In this document: one piece after another, positions 1 through 6,090 of the stretch | Numbering within the stretch: the first letter of the stretch is position 1 | Layout of the letters: the number at the start of each line of letters is the position of its first letter | The notes under the pieces: generated by a model | Seen by the model: only the letters and a program-made list of their open reading frames with translations | Databases searched by the model: none | What the model was told of the DNA's origin: nothing | Program-made: the position numbers and the translations under genes | Source: Bacillota bacterium | GTDB lineage: Bacteria; Bacillota_C; Negativicutes; Sporomusales; Sporomusaceae | Direction: 5' to 3' | Assembly: GCA_023441125.1 (NCBI GenBank) | Contig: JAEZQV010000503.1 | Span: 1 to 6,841 of the forward strand | DNA: 6,841 nt

Positions 1-690
1 GAATTTAACAAGCAAATGAGTGTATTTTCCCTGCCTTATCTTTTTGATAGTGAAGAGCATATGTGGAAGTTCCTTAAAGGCGAGATGGGCGAAAAGATGC
101 TGAATGACCTGCAGCCGTCCCGGATGAAAGGACTGGCTTACTATACCGGCGGCGCCCGGAGTTTTTACTCAGTCAAGCCGCTTACCGGCATAGACAGTCT
201 GAAAGGATTAAAAATCCGGGTCATGCAGAATAAAATAAATATGGATATGGTTGCTGCGTTAGGCGGCAGCGCAACGCCTATGCCGGCCGGCGAAATATTC
301 AGTGCACTGCAAACCGGTGTAATCGACGGCGCGGAAAATAATTATCCGACGTTTGTGGCGCAAAACCACTATCAGTCGGCCAAGCATTACATACTGGATG
401 CTCACCAGAGAATTCCGGAAGTTCTCTTGATCAGTAAAGTCAGCTGGGATAAGTTGTCGCCGGAAGATCAGAAACTTATTAAACAGGCTGCCTTAGATTC
501 GGTGGACTATCAGCGGGATATCTGGGCTAAAACTGAAAAAGAAGCAGAAGCCAAAGTCCAGGCCGCCGGTGTAACCATCACCGAAGTAAAAGACCTGAAA
601 CCCTGGCAGGCCGCTGTTAAGCCGGTTATTGACAAATACAGCGCCGATTTCAAAGAAGTGCTGGACGGCATTGATAAGGCGCGTAAATAA
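1..690 (+). CDS. TRAP transporter solute-binding protein, DctP family (5' truncated)
   Basis: Extracytoplasmic solute receptor of a tripartite ATP-independent periplasmic (TRAP) transporter; it captures an organic acid or similar carboxylate and hands it to the DctQ/DctM membrane proteins. The frame is open from base 1 (EFNKQ before the first Met at 16), so about the first 100 residues, including the signal peptide, lie outside the window; 229 residues remain. Family marks are FSLPYLF near the visible start, GLKIRVMQ (about base 205-230, whose Arg is the usual carboxylate-binding residue), and the GEIFSALQTGVIDGAENNYPTF segment, the family's E-x-x-x-ALQTGV-DG-EN signature. The C-terminal helices are rich in Lys and Glu, ending in KARK. 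The gene is followed directly by a terminator, so any dctQ/dctM partners must lie upstream or elsewhere. Substrate cannot be told from this sequence. Family call is firm. Confidence 0.93.
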   Translation, partial: EFNKQMSVFSLPYLFDSEEHMWKFLKGEMGEKMLNDLQPSRMKGLAYYTGGARSFYSVKPLTGIDSLKGLKIRVMQNKINMDMVAALGGSATPMPAGEIFSALQTGVIDGAENNYPTFVAQNHYQSAKHYILDAHQRIPEVLLISKVSWDKLSPEDQKLIKQAALDSVDYQRDIWAKTEKEAEAKVQAAGVTITEVKDLKPWQAAVKPVIDKYSADFKEVLDGIDKARK

Positions 691-725
691 TAATTAGCTA
701 TTTAGCTAGGGTGCTATGTATAAAC

Positions 726-763
726 AAAAACTAGAACTCCCGCGTACGTGAGTTCTAGTTTTT
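726..763. terminator. Strong symmetric (bidirectional) Rho-independent terminator
   Basis: A 14-bp perfect stem: AAAAACTAGAACTC (726-739) pairs with GAGTTCTAGTTTTT (750-763), and the inner bases 741-742/747-748 can add two more pairs after one mismatch. The A-tract on the left and T-tract on the right give a U-run on either strand, followed by ATTTT on the plus side. It sits 35 nt after the TRAP gene stop and about 52 nt after the stop of the convergent AEP-like gene, so it probably ends both transcripts. Confidence 0.93.
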
Positions 764-815
764 ATTTTCCCGCTGCCCGGCAATAGTAATATGGGGGTAA
801 TGATACTATGGGCTT

Positions 816-1580
816 TTATTTTAGGAACGGGATAGCGCTGGTAAGTTCGGCCTGCGCCAACATAAATTGCTGCTCTGAAATGGTCTTATTCTTTATATAG
901 TCCGCAAAATACTGCCAGGATTCTGCTTCATTTAAGATACCGCCTGGGGTTTTTATATGGGAAAAGGTACCTGTCCGGATATGCCTGGAGCCGAAGGCGC
1001 GCAGCGATAGAGAACTCACATACTTGGGATTGGGACTCATGTTGATTTTAACGGCATGGTAATCGAACTTATTATAATGCAATGATGCCAACGTTTGCGC
1101 AGAAATTCTTATCATGAACTCCAAGAGAAGCTGGTTGGCAATCGGCCTTGCAAAACAGCACCATAGATGATAGCCGCGGCCGCTCTTTATACTGACGGCT
1201 GCCATGCCATACTCTGCCAAATGCTGCTGCAAAAAGCCTGCGGCAAGGTCTACTGCCGGTATAGGCTCATTATTATTGACTTTGCAGTTGTTGTCTAAAT
1301 TAAAGCAGAGCGTATTATTGGCGATATCATCAAAATAAAGACATACATTATAGTCCTGATTTACATGGCCCTGCAGCAGTTTTCTTCTATGATGCTCCGG
1401 GACCTGTAACAGCCTGTACTTATGAATAAAATTGTTTTCCATTTGTACGTAATCTAACGTTACATCGTTTCCTGTCAGTTGTTGGATAAAATCAAAACCG
1501 TAATTTTTAGTTTCTATCTTAACTTTATCCCGGCGCATTGTTCGATAGAATGCTTCCAGCAGCTCTACTTTGGCAGCCAT
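816..1580 (-). CDS. Archaeo-eukaryotic primase (AEP)-like protein, stand-alone
   Basis: A 254-residue protein that I place in the AEP (primase small-subunit/PrimPol) superfamily from motifs. A hydrophobic strand ending FNLDNN (residues 93-98) sits where the metal-binding D-x-D of motif I is expected. Then come SGRGYHLW (133-140), matching motif II (S-x-H type; compare G-x-G-x-H-x-W of TOTE-type AEP domains), and FDYH (172-175) as a candidate motif III Asp. SLRAFGSRHIRTG (192-204) resembles the R-x-P-G-S-x-H-x-x-T-G element of primase small subunits. In either alignment of motif I, one of the two Asp is Asn (N94-L-D96 or D96-N-N98), so polymerase or primase activity is doubtful. No helicase, zinc or PriCT-like domain is seen. 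The start is supported by GAGGAG 8 nt upstream. It overlaps the end of the nucleotidase gene by 16 bases, which implies coupled translation. The true role is unknown; fold assignment is moderately sure. Confidence 0.68.
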   Translation of the reverse strand: MAAKVELLEAFYRTMRRDKVKIETKNYGFDFIQQLTGNDVTLDYVQMENNFIHKYRLLQVPEHHRRKLLQGHVNQDYNVCLYFDDIANNTLCFNLDNNCKVNNNEPIPAVDLAAGFLQQHLAEYGMAAVSIKSGRGYHLWCCFARPIANQLLLEFMIRISAQTLASLHYNKFDYHAVKINMSPNPKYVSSLSLRAFGSRHIRTGTFSHIKTPGGILNEAESWQYFADYIKNKTISEQQFMLAQAELTSAIPFLK

Positions 1581-2140
1581 TGCTTTATCTCCTCAAAATG
1601 GTTAAACCCTTTGGCCGCAAGCGGTGTAGGTAAACTATGGTGCTTGGGCATAAGCGGATAATAGACCGCAATGCCATAGTGCTCACCATGGATAATATTT
1701 AAAATGTCATCATCAATTAAATACGGTACACCCCATAGTTTACAAAAGACAATTTTATTAAAGGCCATAAATAAGTAATCATAAGGAATATGACTAGCTT
1801 GCAGCCATTTTTTCGTGCCTTCTCCCGTCAAACGCAAATTGCGTTTGGTACATATAACAATTTTCCAGCCCGTGGCTTTTAACCAGTGCATAAACTGTAT
1901 TCCAGCCTGGTTAACTTGTGACATGCCATAGCACTGTTCGTGAATGCGATAGCGAAAATCCGAAAATTTTGATGTCAAAAATTCAGTTTCAGGGAAAACA
2001 TCGCGTTTTACCAAATCCAGGTAGACGCTAAATTCTTCAGCAGACAAGCCATATGAATCATCATGCGTAAACAGGGAACCCGCTAAGGTATCAGAGAAAT
2101 TGTTTAATACATTATCAATATCAACAGCTATTATTTTCAT
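1565..2140 (-). CDS. HAD-superfamily nucleotidase-like protein (NT5C/YqfW type)
   Basis: A 191-residue haloacid-dehalogenase-fold protein, probably a cytosolic phosphatase acting on a (deoxy)nucleotide or similar small phosphate. Motif I is VDIDNVLNNF (residues 6-15), with Asp7 as the expected nucleophile and Asp9 as the acid/base. Motif II is IVICTKRN (94-101, Thr98), followed by TKKWL, as in T-x-R...T-x-x-WL of the 5'(3')-deoxyribonucleotidase/YqfW group. Lys129 or Lys134 can serve as motif III, and LIDDD (141-145) is motif IV, binding magnesium. Length fits this group. A longer reading to 2212 exists, but the start at 2140 is preferred because GAGGTG lies 6 nt upstream and the catalytic strand begins at once with MKIIAVDID. 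It overlaps the downstream AEP-like gene by 16 bases; both are probably one transcript. The substrate is not readable from the sequence. Confidence 0.82.
   Translation of the reverse strand: MKIIAVDIDNVLNNFSDTLAGSLFTHDDSYGLSAEEFSVYLDLVKRDVFPETEFLTSKFSDFRYRIHEQCYGMSQVNQAGIQFMHWLKATGWKIVICTKRNLRLTGEGTKKWLQASHIPYDYLFMAFNKIVFCKLWGVPYLIDDDILNIIHGEHYGIAVYYPLMPKHHSLPTPLAAKGFNHFEEIKQWLPK
1589..1594 (-). promoter_or_regulatory. Ribosome binding site of the AEP-like gene
   Basis: GAGGAG on the minus strand, 8 nt before the ATG at 1580-1578 and inside the 3' end of the nucleotidase gene. This fits translational coupling of the two genes and fixes the AEP-like start. Confidence 0.8.
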
Positions 2141-2146
2141 AGGATG

Positions 2147-2152
2147 CACCTC
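2147..2152 (-). promoter_or_regulatory. Ribosome binding site deciding the nucleotidase start
   Basis: GAGGTG on the minus strand, 6 nt before the ATG at 2140-2138. It lies inside the longer open frame that begins at 2212, which has no comparable site. It therefore argues for the shorter 191-residue protein. Confidence 0.8.
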
Positions 2153-2204
2153 ATCGAGCTTACTTGCGTTTGCTGCTTGTTCAAACCGGATGCTTACACG
2201 AATA

Positions 2205-2251
2205 CATCTCATCTATAGCTGCGGGCCTTTTTAGCAGATGTAGATGAGATG
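2205..2251 (-). repeat. Imperfect inverted repeat / hairpin in the intergenic region
   Basis: Two 18-nt arms (2205-2222 and 2234-2251) around an 11-nt loop. The outer 11 bp, CATCTCATCTA against TAGATGAGATG, are perfect, and the inner CTGC pairs with GCAG; only positions 2216 and 2218 fail to form Watson-Crick pairs. It starts 27 nt past the stop of the Ser-rich gene and ends 64 nt before the nucleotidase start, both read on the minus strand. Neither strand has a T-run after the stem, so it is not a standard terminator. It could be a 3'-end stabiliser, an attenuator, or an operator for the nucleotidase/AEP-like unit. Apart from this, the 137-nt gap 2141-2277 shows only weak promoter-like sequences. 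Confidence 0.6.
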
Positions 2252-2277
2252 ATAAAGGGACTATATTATTCAGGTTC

Positions 2278-2835
2278 TTATGCGAAATCAATTGCTGTGT
2301 TAGTAGCAGCTTTGGTTTCTTGAGTTTCCTGCGTGCGTTTGGACATTTCCGCAGTGTATTCACCCTGCGTAATCTTACCGCTGTTCAGGAGTTGTTTTAG
2401 TTCGGATTCACTATATTGTGAGAGATTAGTAGTAGCGGAAGCGGAACTATCGTCGCTCGCAGCACTCCTTGTAGTAGTGGCACTGGCCGCTGGTTGGTTT
2501 AGCGTAGCGGCACTGCCGGAGACATTGTTGGTAGCAGCAGTGTCGGATGAAGAGCTTGAAGCATTGAGGGAACTTAGCCGGGCGCCTTCCTGACTTATTT
2601 CGACCGAGTATGCCGGGGATAGGGTGGCTTGGCCAGTAGCTGCGGCAGTTTTCAGAGCGGTTGAACTGGCTGGTGAGGTAGTATTGACTGAGCTTGTTGA
2701 CGAATTAGTTTGTTGTGACTTAGTTTCGGTTTGTTGAGATGAGGCTGCAGTCTGCTCGTTTTTTTGCGAAGAACTATAGGGGTAGCTCATTCCCATTGTG
2801 TTTATGCCCGACAGAGTATTATTAATCTGGGTCAT
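2278..2835 (-). CDS. Ser/Thr/Ala-rich, probably disordered protein with a SHOCT-like C-terminal segment
   Basis: A 185-residue protein of unknown function with no Cys or Trp, no signal peptide and no membrane segment. Most of it is low-complexity Ser, Thr, Ala, Gln and Asn, predicted by eye to be unfolded. Two segments look ordered. SVEISQEGARLSSL (residues 77-90) resembles a short E-I-S-x-x-G/A-x-x-L motif that I associate with small Firmicutes proteins, some flagellum-linked (FlgM-like); this is a weak recollection. SESELKQLLNSGKITQGEY (142-160) resembles the SHOCT motif (L-x-x-L-x-x-x-G-x-I-T-x-x-E-F/Y), usually an oligomerisation or targeting element. The ATG at 2835 is chosen because GGAGGT lies 7 nt upstream; a TTG at 2850 overlaps that site and is an unlikely start. 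It lies alone between the MarR gene and the hairpin at 2205-2251. The coding reading is credible because of the ribosome site and long open frame; the function is unknown. Confidence 0.75.
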   Translation of the reverse strand: MTQINNTLSGINTMGMSYPYSSSQKNEQTAASSQQTETKSQQTNSSTSSVNTTSPASSTALKTAAATGQATLSPAYSVEISQEGARLSSLNASSSSSDTAATNNVSGSAATLNQPAASATTTRSAASDDSSASATTNLSQYSESELKQLLNSGKITQGEYTAEMSKRTQETQETKAATNTAIDFA

Positions 2836-2842
2836 AGCAAAA

Positions 2843-2848
2843 ACCTCC
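2843..2848 (-). promoter_or_regulatory. Ribosome binding site deciding the start of the Ser-rich gene
   Basis: GGAGGT on the minus strand, 7 nt before the ATG at 2835-2833. It shows that this low-complexity frame is a translated gene and excludes the TTG at 2850, which would overlap the site. Confidence 0.8.
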
Positions 2849-2928
2849 AATCAAAAGCAGTAAGCCTTTTGGTATATTGTCGCATTCTATTGTTGGAAAA
2901 ATCTTTGGGCATAACCTTATATCAATAA

Positions 2929-3360
2929 TTAAGGTATTTTAAGCAGCAGGTCCTGTAAGGCAGTGATCGCATTGCTCAGCCGGATTACATCCTGCTCCTC
3001 CAGGTAGGCAAGCTTTTCCTCTAATATAATGAATATTTTTTCTTTGAGGGCGGCAAGAAACTCTAGTCCGGCTGCAGTTATACTTATTTGAATAATTCGG
3101 CGGTCGGCACTATCATATTCTCTCTGGGCAAATCCCTGGGAAACAAGCTTATCAATGATAGGGGTCATTTGCTGCTTGGACATTAGCATTTCCCGGGAGA
3201 GTTCCGTCATCGTATGCTTTTTTCCCTGCAGGCTTGACAGAACATGGACTTGAATCGGGCTAAGAACAGGTTTAAATTGCTGCTCAAGCGGTCTTACAAA
3301 CTTTTTTTCCAGGAGAGGTATTAAAGAAAATACTTTTTCAGCCGCTTTTAGATTATGCAA
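2929..3360 (-). CDS. MarR-family transcriptional regulator
   Basis: A 143-residue winged helix-turn-helix regulator, the usual MarR length, probably a dimeric repressor that lets go of DNA on binding a small molecule. An N-terminal dimer helix is followed by LSPIQVHVLSSL (33-44), the HTH TMTELSREMLMSKQQMTPII (50-69, recognition helix from about Ser61), and the wing REYDSADRRIIQISIT (80-95), which carries the family's D-x-R signature. C-terminal helices (97-141) complete the dimer face. I take a TTG start at 3360: AGGAGGT sits 6 nt upstream, and upstream extension to 3396 would run through that site and the promoter. It is divergent from the efflux operon across a 50-bp palindrome, so it probably controls both itself and the pump. 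Family is firm; inducer unknown. Confidence 0.92.
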   Translation of the reverse strand: MHNLKAAEKVFSLIPLLEKKFVRPLEQQFKPVLSPIQVHVLSSLQGKKHTMTELSREMLMSKQQMTPIIDKLVSQGFAQREYDSADRRIIQISITAAGLEFLAALKEKIFIILEEKLAYLEEQDVIRLSNAITALQDLLLKIP

Positions 3361-3366
3361 AGCAAG

Positions 3367-3373
3367 ACCTCCT
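3367..3373 (-). promoter_or_regulatory. Ribosome binding site deciding a TTG start for the MarR gene
   Basis: AGGAGGT on the minus strand, 6 nt before TTG at 3360-3358. The only upstream alternatives, ATG at 3393 and TTG at 3396, lie within the likely promoter and would encode a Gly-Gly across this site. Confidence 0.85.
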
Positions 3374-3383
3374 GTTTTTTGAC

Positions 3384-3392
3384 AGTATACCA
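3384..3392 (-). promoter_or_regulatory. Candidate extended -10 promoter of the MarR gene
   Basis: TGGTATACT on the minus strand matches the extended -10 form TG-N-TATAAT with one change. There is no convincing -35 at 16-18 bp, where the left arm of the palindrome lies. A start near 3377 would give a very short leader ending in the AGGAGGT site. Binding of a repressor to the palindrome would cover its upstream side, which fits autoregulation. This is inference from sequence only. Confidence 0.5.
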
Positions 3393-3399
3393 TCAATAG

Positions 3400-3449
3400 G
3401 TCAACATTTATATATAGTAAATAATTATTTACTATATATAAATGTTGAC
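3400..3449. promoter_or_regulatory. 50-bp perfect palindrome, likely MarR double operator
   Basis: Bases 3400-3424 are the exact reverse complement of 3425-3449. Each half contains a 17-bp pseudo-palindrome of the form ATTTA-N7-TAAAT (3406-3422 and 3427-3443). Their centres, 3414 and 3435, are 21 bp apart, two helical turns, so two dimers could bind the same DNA face. The site lies between the divergent MarR and efflux genes. Its right end overlaps the proposed -35 of the efflux promoter and its left end adjoins the MarR promoter. That the neighbouring MarR protein binds here is inference from position and symmetry. Confidence 0.75.
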
Positions 3450-3472
3450 TATAAACAAATATTTAATAATAG
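3445..3472 (+). promoter_or_regulatory. Candidate sigma-A promoter of the efflux operon
   Basis: TTGACT (3445-3450) as -35, a 16-bp spacer, and TAATAG (3467-3472) as -10. The -35 overlaps the last bases of the palindrome, so an operator-bound repressor would block it. Transcription would start near 3479, leaving a leader of about 97 nt before the first gene, in which I see only a weak 6-bp hairpin at 3528-3548. An alternative -10, TATTAT at 3473-3478, is better in sequence but too far from this -35. Confidence 0.55.
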
Positions 3473-3575
3473 TATTATACCATGGTTGGTAGCAGCTGTC
3501 TAAATTTATGCTTTTTAAATCTATTTAGCAAACAGGGCAATCGTTTGCAAGCAGAATAGTTTTTGGAGGTTTCGG

Positions 3576-4871
3576 ATGAGAAGATATTTACAGTATTTAC
3601 TGATAAGCATTCCGGTCCTGCTTTTACTGGCGGCAGCCCAACCGGTGCTGGCCGCCGCGGTGGAATTATCGGTAGAGGACAGTATCGCGCTGGCCCTAGC
3701 AAATAATTATGACATTAAATATGCACAATCCGCCAGGGAAAAATCATTTTGGGCTATGAAAGAAGCCCAGAAAAATAAAGGGCTGTCCGTCAGTTTAACT
3801 CATACCGACCAGCGGTATAATACGCCGCCGGCGGAGACCGGCACAGCTTCCTATGTGTACACGAATAATTTTGATAATCAGCTGATCTTGTCTGTGCCCT
3901 TGTATTCCGGCGGTAAACTGGAAGGGCAGATTGAACAGGCCAGGCTGGATCTTACGGTCGCGGAACTGGATATGGCGGCGGCTAAGCAGCAGCTTAGGCT
4001 CACAGTTGTAAGCGAATACCTTACCGTCCTGGAATACCGCACTGAAGTACAGATCAATCAGGAGACTGTTAAGAATTATGAAGAGCATCTGCAACTGGTT
4101 AAAGATAAATTTGCCTTAGGGTTAGTTGCTAAAACCGATGTGCTGTCAAGTCAGGTGGATTTGGCCCAAGCGCAGGATGATTTGATTACGGCGCAAAATA
4201 ACTACACAAATGCAGTGGCGGCGCTGAATAATGATCTTGGTTTGCCGCATACCACCGAAATTACGCTTAAAGATAATTTTACCTATGAAAAGTACGCCAT
4301 GTCTCTGGCGGAATGCCTGCAGCATGCTCTGGCTCACCGGCCTGAGCTGGCGCAATATGAGGCCAAAGTGGCCAGCGCCCAATACGATGTAGCTATCGCG
4401 CAGAGCGGCCGGCGCCCAGCGGTTGAACTGACTGCTGAGCAGGACTGGTATGATAGTCATTTGGTAGGCGCAAAAAATAGTAACTGGCTGCTGAAAGTAA
4501 CAACATCACTTAATGTTTTTGATGCCGGCATCACCGCCTCCCAAATTAAGCAAGCGCGCCATAATGTGGATATGGTGATGGATAAGGCAAAACAGCAGCG
4601 CGATACGATCCTCCTAAATGTGCGTCAGTATTACCTTAGTATGTACGAAGCCGAAAAAAGAATTGATACCAACAAGGTATCGGTAGAACAGGCCGAAGAA
4701 AGTCTCATGATCCAGAAAGCCCGTTATGAGGTTGGCATTGGCACCAATCTCGATTTGCGGGACGCGGTATTGTCGCTGGATTCGGCGAAAAAGGATTATA
4801 GCAAGGCGTTGTACGATTTTAATACAAATAAGGCAAAACTAGAGCAGGCTATGGGGTTGCCGGTACAATAA
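3576..4871 (+). CDS. TolC-family outer-membrane efflux channel
   Basis: A 431-residue channel that lets substrates of the inner-membrane pump leave across the outer membrane. A Sec signal peptide covers about residues 1-26 (Arg-Arg start, a Leu-rich core, cleavage likely after VLA). The mature part shows the internal duplication of the outer-membrane efflux family (two OEP repeats). EYLTVLEYRTEVQINQETVK...FALGLVAKTDVLSS (from about 147 to 192) in repeat one is mirrored by QYYLSMYEAEKR...YEVGIGTNLDLRDAVLS (351-400) in repeat two, and the repeats close with NDLGLP (219-224) and QAMGLP (424-429). Long Gln/Ala-rich helices fit the periplasmic tunnel. No lipobox Cys is present, so it is not a lipoprotein like OprM. 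GGAGG lies 6 nt before the ATG. It is first in the operon, 26 nt ahead of the adaptor gene. Confidence 0.93.
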   Translation: MRRYLQYLLISIPVLLLLAAAQPVLAAAVELSVEDSIALALANNYDIKYAQSAREKSFWAMKEAQKNKGLSVSLTHTDQRYNTPPAETGTASYVYTNNFDNQLILSVPLYSGGKLEGQIEQARLDLTVAELDMAAAKQQLRLTVVSEYLTVLEYRTEVQINQETVKNYEEHLQLVKDKFALGLVAKTDVLSSQVDLAQAQDDLITAQNNYTNAVAALNNDLGLPHTTEITLKDNFTYEKYAMSLAECLQHALAHRPELAQYEAKVASAQYDVAIAQSGRRPAVELTAEQDWYDSHLVGAKNSNWLLKVTTSLNVFDAGITASQIKQARHNVDMVMDKAKQQRDTILLNVRQYYLSMYEAEKRIDTNKVSVEQAEESLMIQKARYEVGIGTNLDLRDAVLSLDSAKKDYSKALYDFNTNKAKLEQAMGLPVQ

Positions 4872-4897
4872 CCGCGGCCGGCTGGAGGGAATAACAA

Positions 4898-6079
4898 ATG
4901 AATAGCAAAAGGTCAAAAAAGTTATCCATAGGAATATTACTAATGGTTGTTTTGCTTGGCGCCGCTGTTTATCGCAGCGGGTTACTGTCCAAAGCGGGCC
5001 TGGGCTCTGGCGTGGGGGGAACCGGCACCGGACCTGTGACGGTAAAAGCCATGCAAGTAGTAACGCGTGATACAGCGCTTACCCGTGAATATGTGGGGCA
5101 GGTAAAAGCGAAAAGCGAAATAAAGATTATGTCCAAGGTCGCCGGTAATGTAGTGGCTAAGATGGTCAATGGCGGTGATACGGTCTATAAGGGGCAGCCC
5201 TTGTTCCAGATTGATAATAAGCAATACCGGTCGGCAATCAATTCGGCCAGGGCGGCCCTGGCCAAATCCCAGGCAACGCTTAACAATACCCAGAAAGACG
5301 TAGAGCGCTATCAGAAATTAGCAGCAATAAAAGGCGTTTCGCAGCAAACCCTGGATGCTTATAGCGCCCAGGCCGAGGAAGATGCGGCTACGGTTGAGGT
5401 TAACCGGGCCAGTTTGCAGCAAGCGCTTGAGGACGAGCAGGATACCTTAATTGTTTCGCCGGTTGACGGCCGGATTGATGTGAATGATGTTAGTCTTGGC
5501 AATTATGTGGTTGCCGGTTCAACGACCCTGGCCACCGTATCGTCCGTTAATCCGGTTTGGGTACAATTTAACATGAGTGAGACGGAGTATTTGACCTACC
5601 TACGCAGCGGCGACGGCGTACTGCCGCCCAGTTTTAAAGAGCATTTAAAGCTTGTGCTGAGCGATGGCCAGGAATATCCGGCCAGCGGGCGTGTGGAGCA
5701 AATCGACCGGGGGATTAGTGACACAACCGGTACCATTACCATTAAAGCCAGTTTTGATAATCCGCAGAATTTCCTGCTGCCGGGGATGTTCGCCCGGGTG
5801 GCTGTGCAGGCCGGCGTGCGGCCGGGAGCTTTGCTGATTCCCCAGAAAGCAGTTAAGGAAGTACTGGAAAATACCTTTGTTACTGTGGTTGGGGCGGACA
5901 ACAAGGCTGAAAGCCGGCAAGTGAAATTAGGCGACAGAATTGGCGATATGTGGCTGGTGGAAGCGGGTCTTACCGCCGCCGACCGGGTTGTTGTGGAAGG
6001 CATTGATAAGGTTAAACAGGGAATGGAACTTAATGTAACTATGCTGCAGCCGGATACCCAGCTTCCGGTCAACCAATAG
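4898..6079 (+). CDS. RND efflux periplasmic adaptor subunit (AcrA/MexA, HlyD-like family)
   Basis: A 393-residue membrane-fusion protein that bridges the RND pump and the TolC-like channel. A single N-terminal hydrophobic segment (about 10-26) follows a Lys-rich start. There is no lipobox Cys, so it is probably anchored by an uncleaved segment or released by signal peptidase, unlike lipoylated AcrA. A Gly-rich linker follows (34-45). The two half-lipoyl motifs are at 74-106 (MSKVAGNVVAKMVNGGDTV) and 183-205 (IVSPVDGRIDVNDVSLGNYV), on either side of a coiled-coil hairpin (about 108-180). The beta-barrel part carries DTTGTITIKASFDNP (275-289) and LLPGMFARV (293-301), typical of the AcrA/MexA group. 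GGAGGGA precedes the ATG by about 8 nt. It ends 11 nt before the preferred permease start. Confidence 0.94.
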   Translation: MNSKRSKKLSIGILLMVVLLGAAVYRSGLLSKAGLGSGVGGTGTGPVTVKAMQVVTRDTALTREYVGQVKAKSEIKIMSKVAGNVVAKMVNGGDTVYKGQPLFQIDNKQYRSAINSARAALAKSQATLNNTQKDVERYQKLAAIKGVSQQTLDAYSAQAEEDAATVEVNRASLQQALEDEQDTLIVSPVDGRIDVNDVSLGNYVVAGSTTLATVSSVNPVWVQFNMSETEYLTYLRSGDGVLPPSFKEHLKLVLSDGQEYPASGRVEQIDRGISDTTGTITIKASFDNPQNFLLPGMFARVAVQAGVRPGALLIPQKAVKEVLENTFVTVVGADNKAESRQVKLGDRIGDMWLVEAGLTAADRVVVEGIDKVKQGMELNVTMLQPDTQLPVNQ

Positions 6080-6090
6080 GGGGCGTTATG

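Noticed and set aside
816..2140. A TOTE-type conflict system, CRISPR-linked primase or phage replication module
   Set aside because: The AEP-like motifs recall the TOTE primase domain, but no helicase, nuclease, CRISPR repeat, integrase or phage gene is present in the window, so the label is not supported.
2141..2212. N-terminal extension of the nucleotidase to an ATG at 2212
   Set aside because: The extension has no ribosome site, crosses a good GAGGTG site, and adds residues unlike any HAD N-terminus; its first codon falls in the hairpin at 2205-2251.
2333..2593. Plus-strand open frame of 86 codons opposite the Ser-rich gene
   Set aside because: It is the antisense of a low-complexity Ser/Ala region, has no ribosome site, and has no recognisable protein features.
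2912..2933. ACCTTA/TAAGGT inverted repeat at the end of the MarR gene as its terminator
   Set aside because: Only 6 bp, AT-rich, with no T-run directly after the stem on the minus strand.
3361..3396. N-terminal extension of the MarR protein to 3396
   Set aside because: It would translate the AGGAGGT site and the likely extended -10; the TTG at 3360 is correctly spaced from that site.
3528..3548. Small hairpin GCAAAC/GTTTGC in the leader of the efflux operon
   Set aside because: Six base pairs with a 9-nt loop and no T-run; weak enough to occur by chance, and no riboswitch-like structure surrounds it.
5596..6072. Minus-strand open frames of 158 and 91 codons opposite the adaptor gene
   Set aside because: They are shadows of the well-supported adaptor gene, without family motifs.
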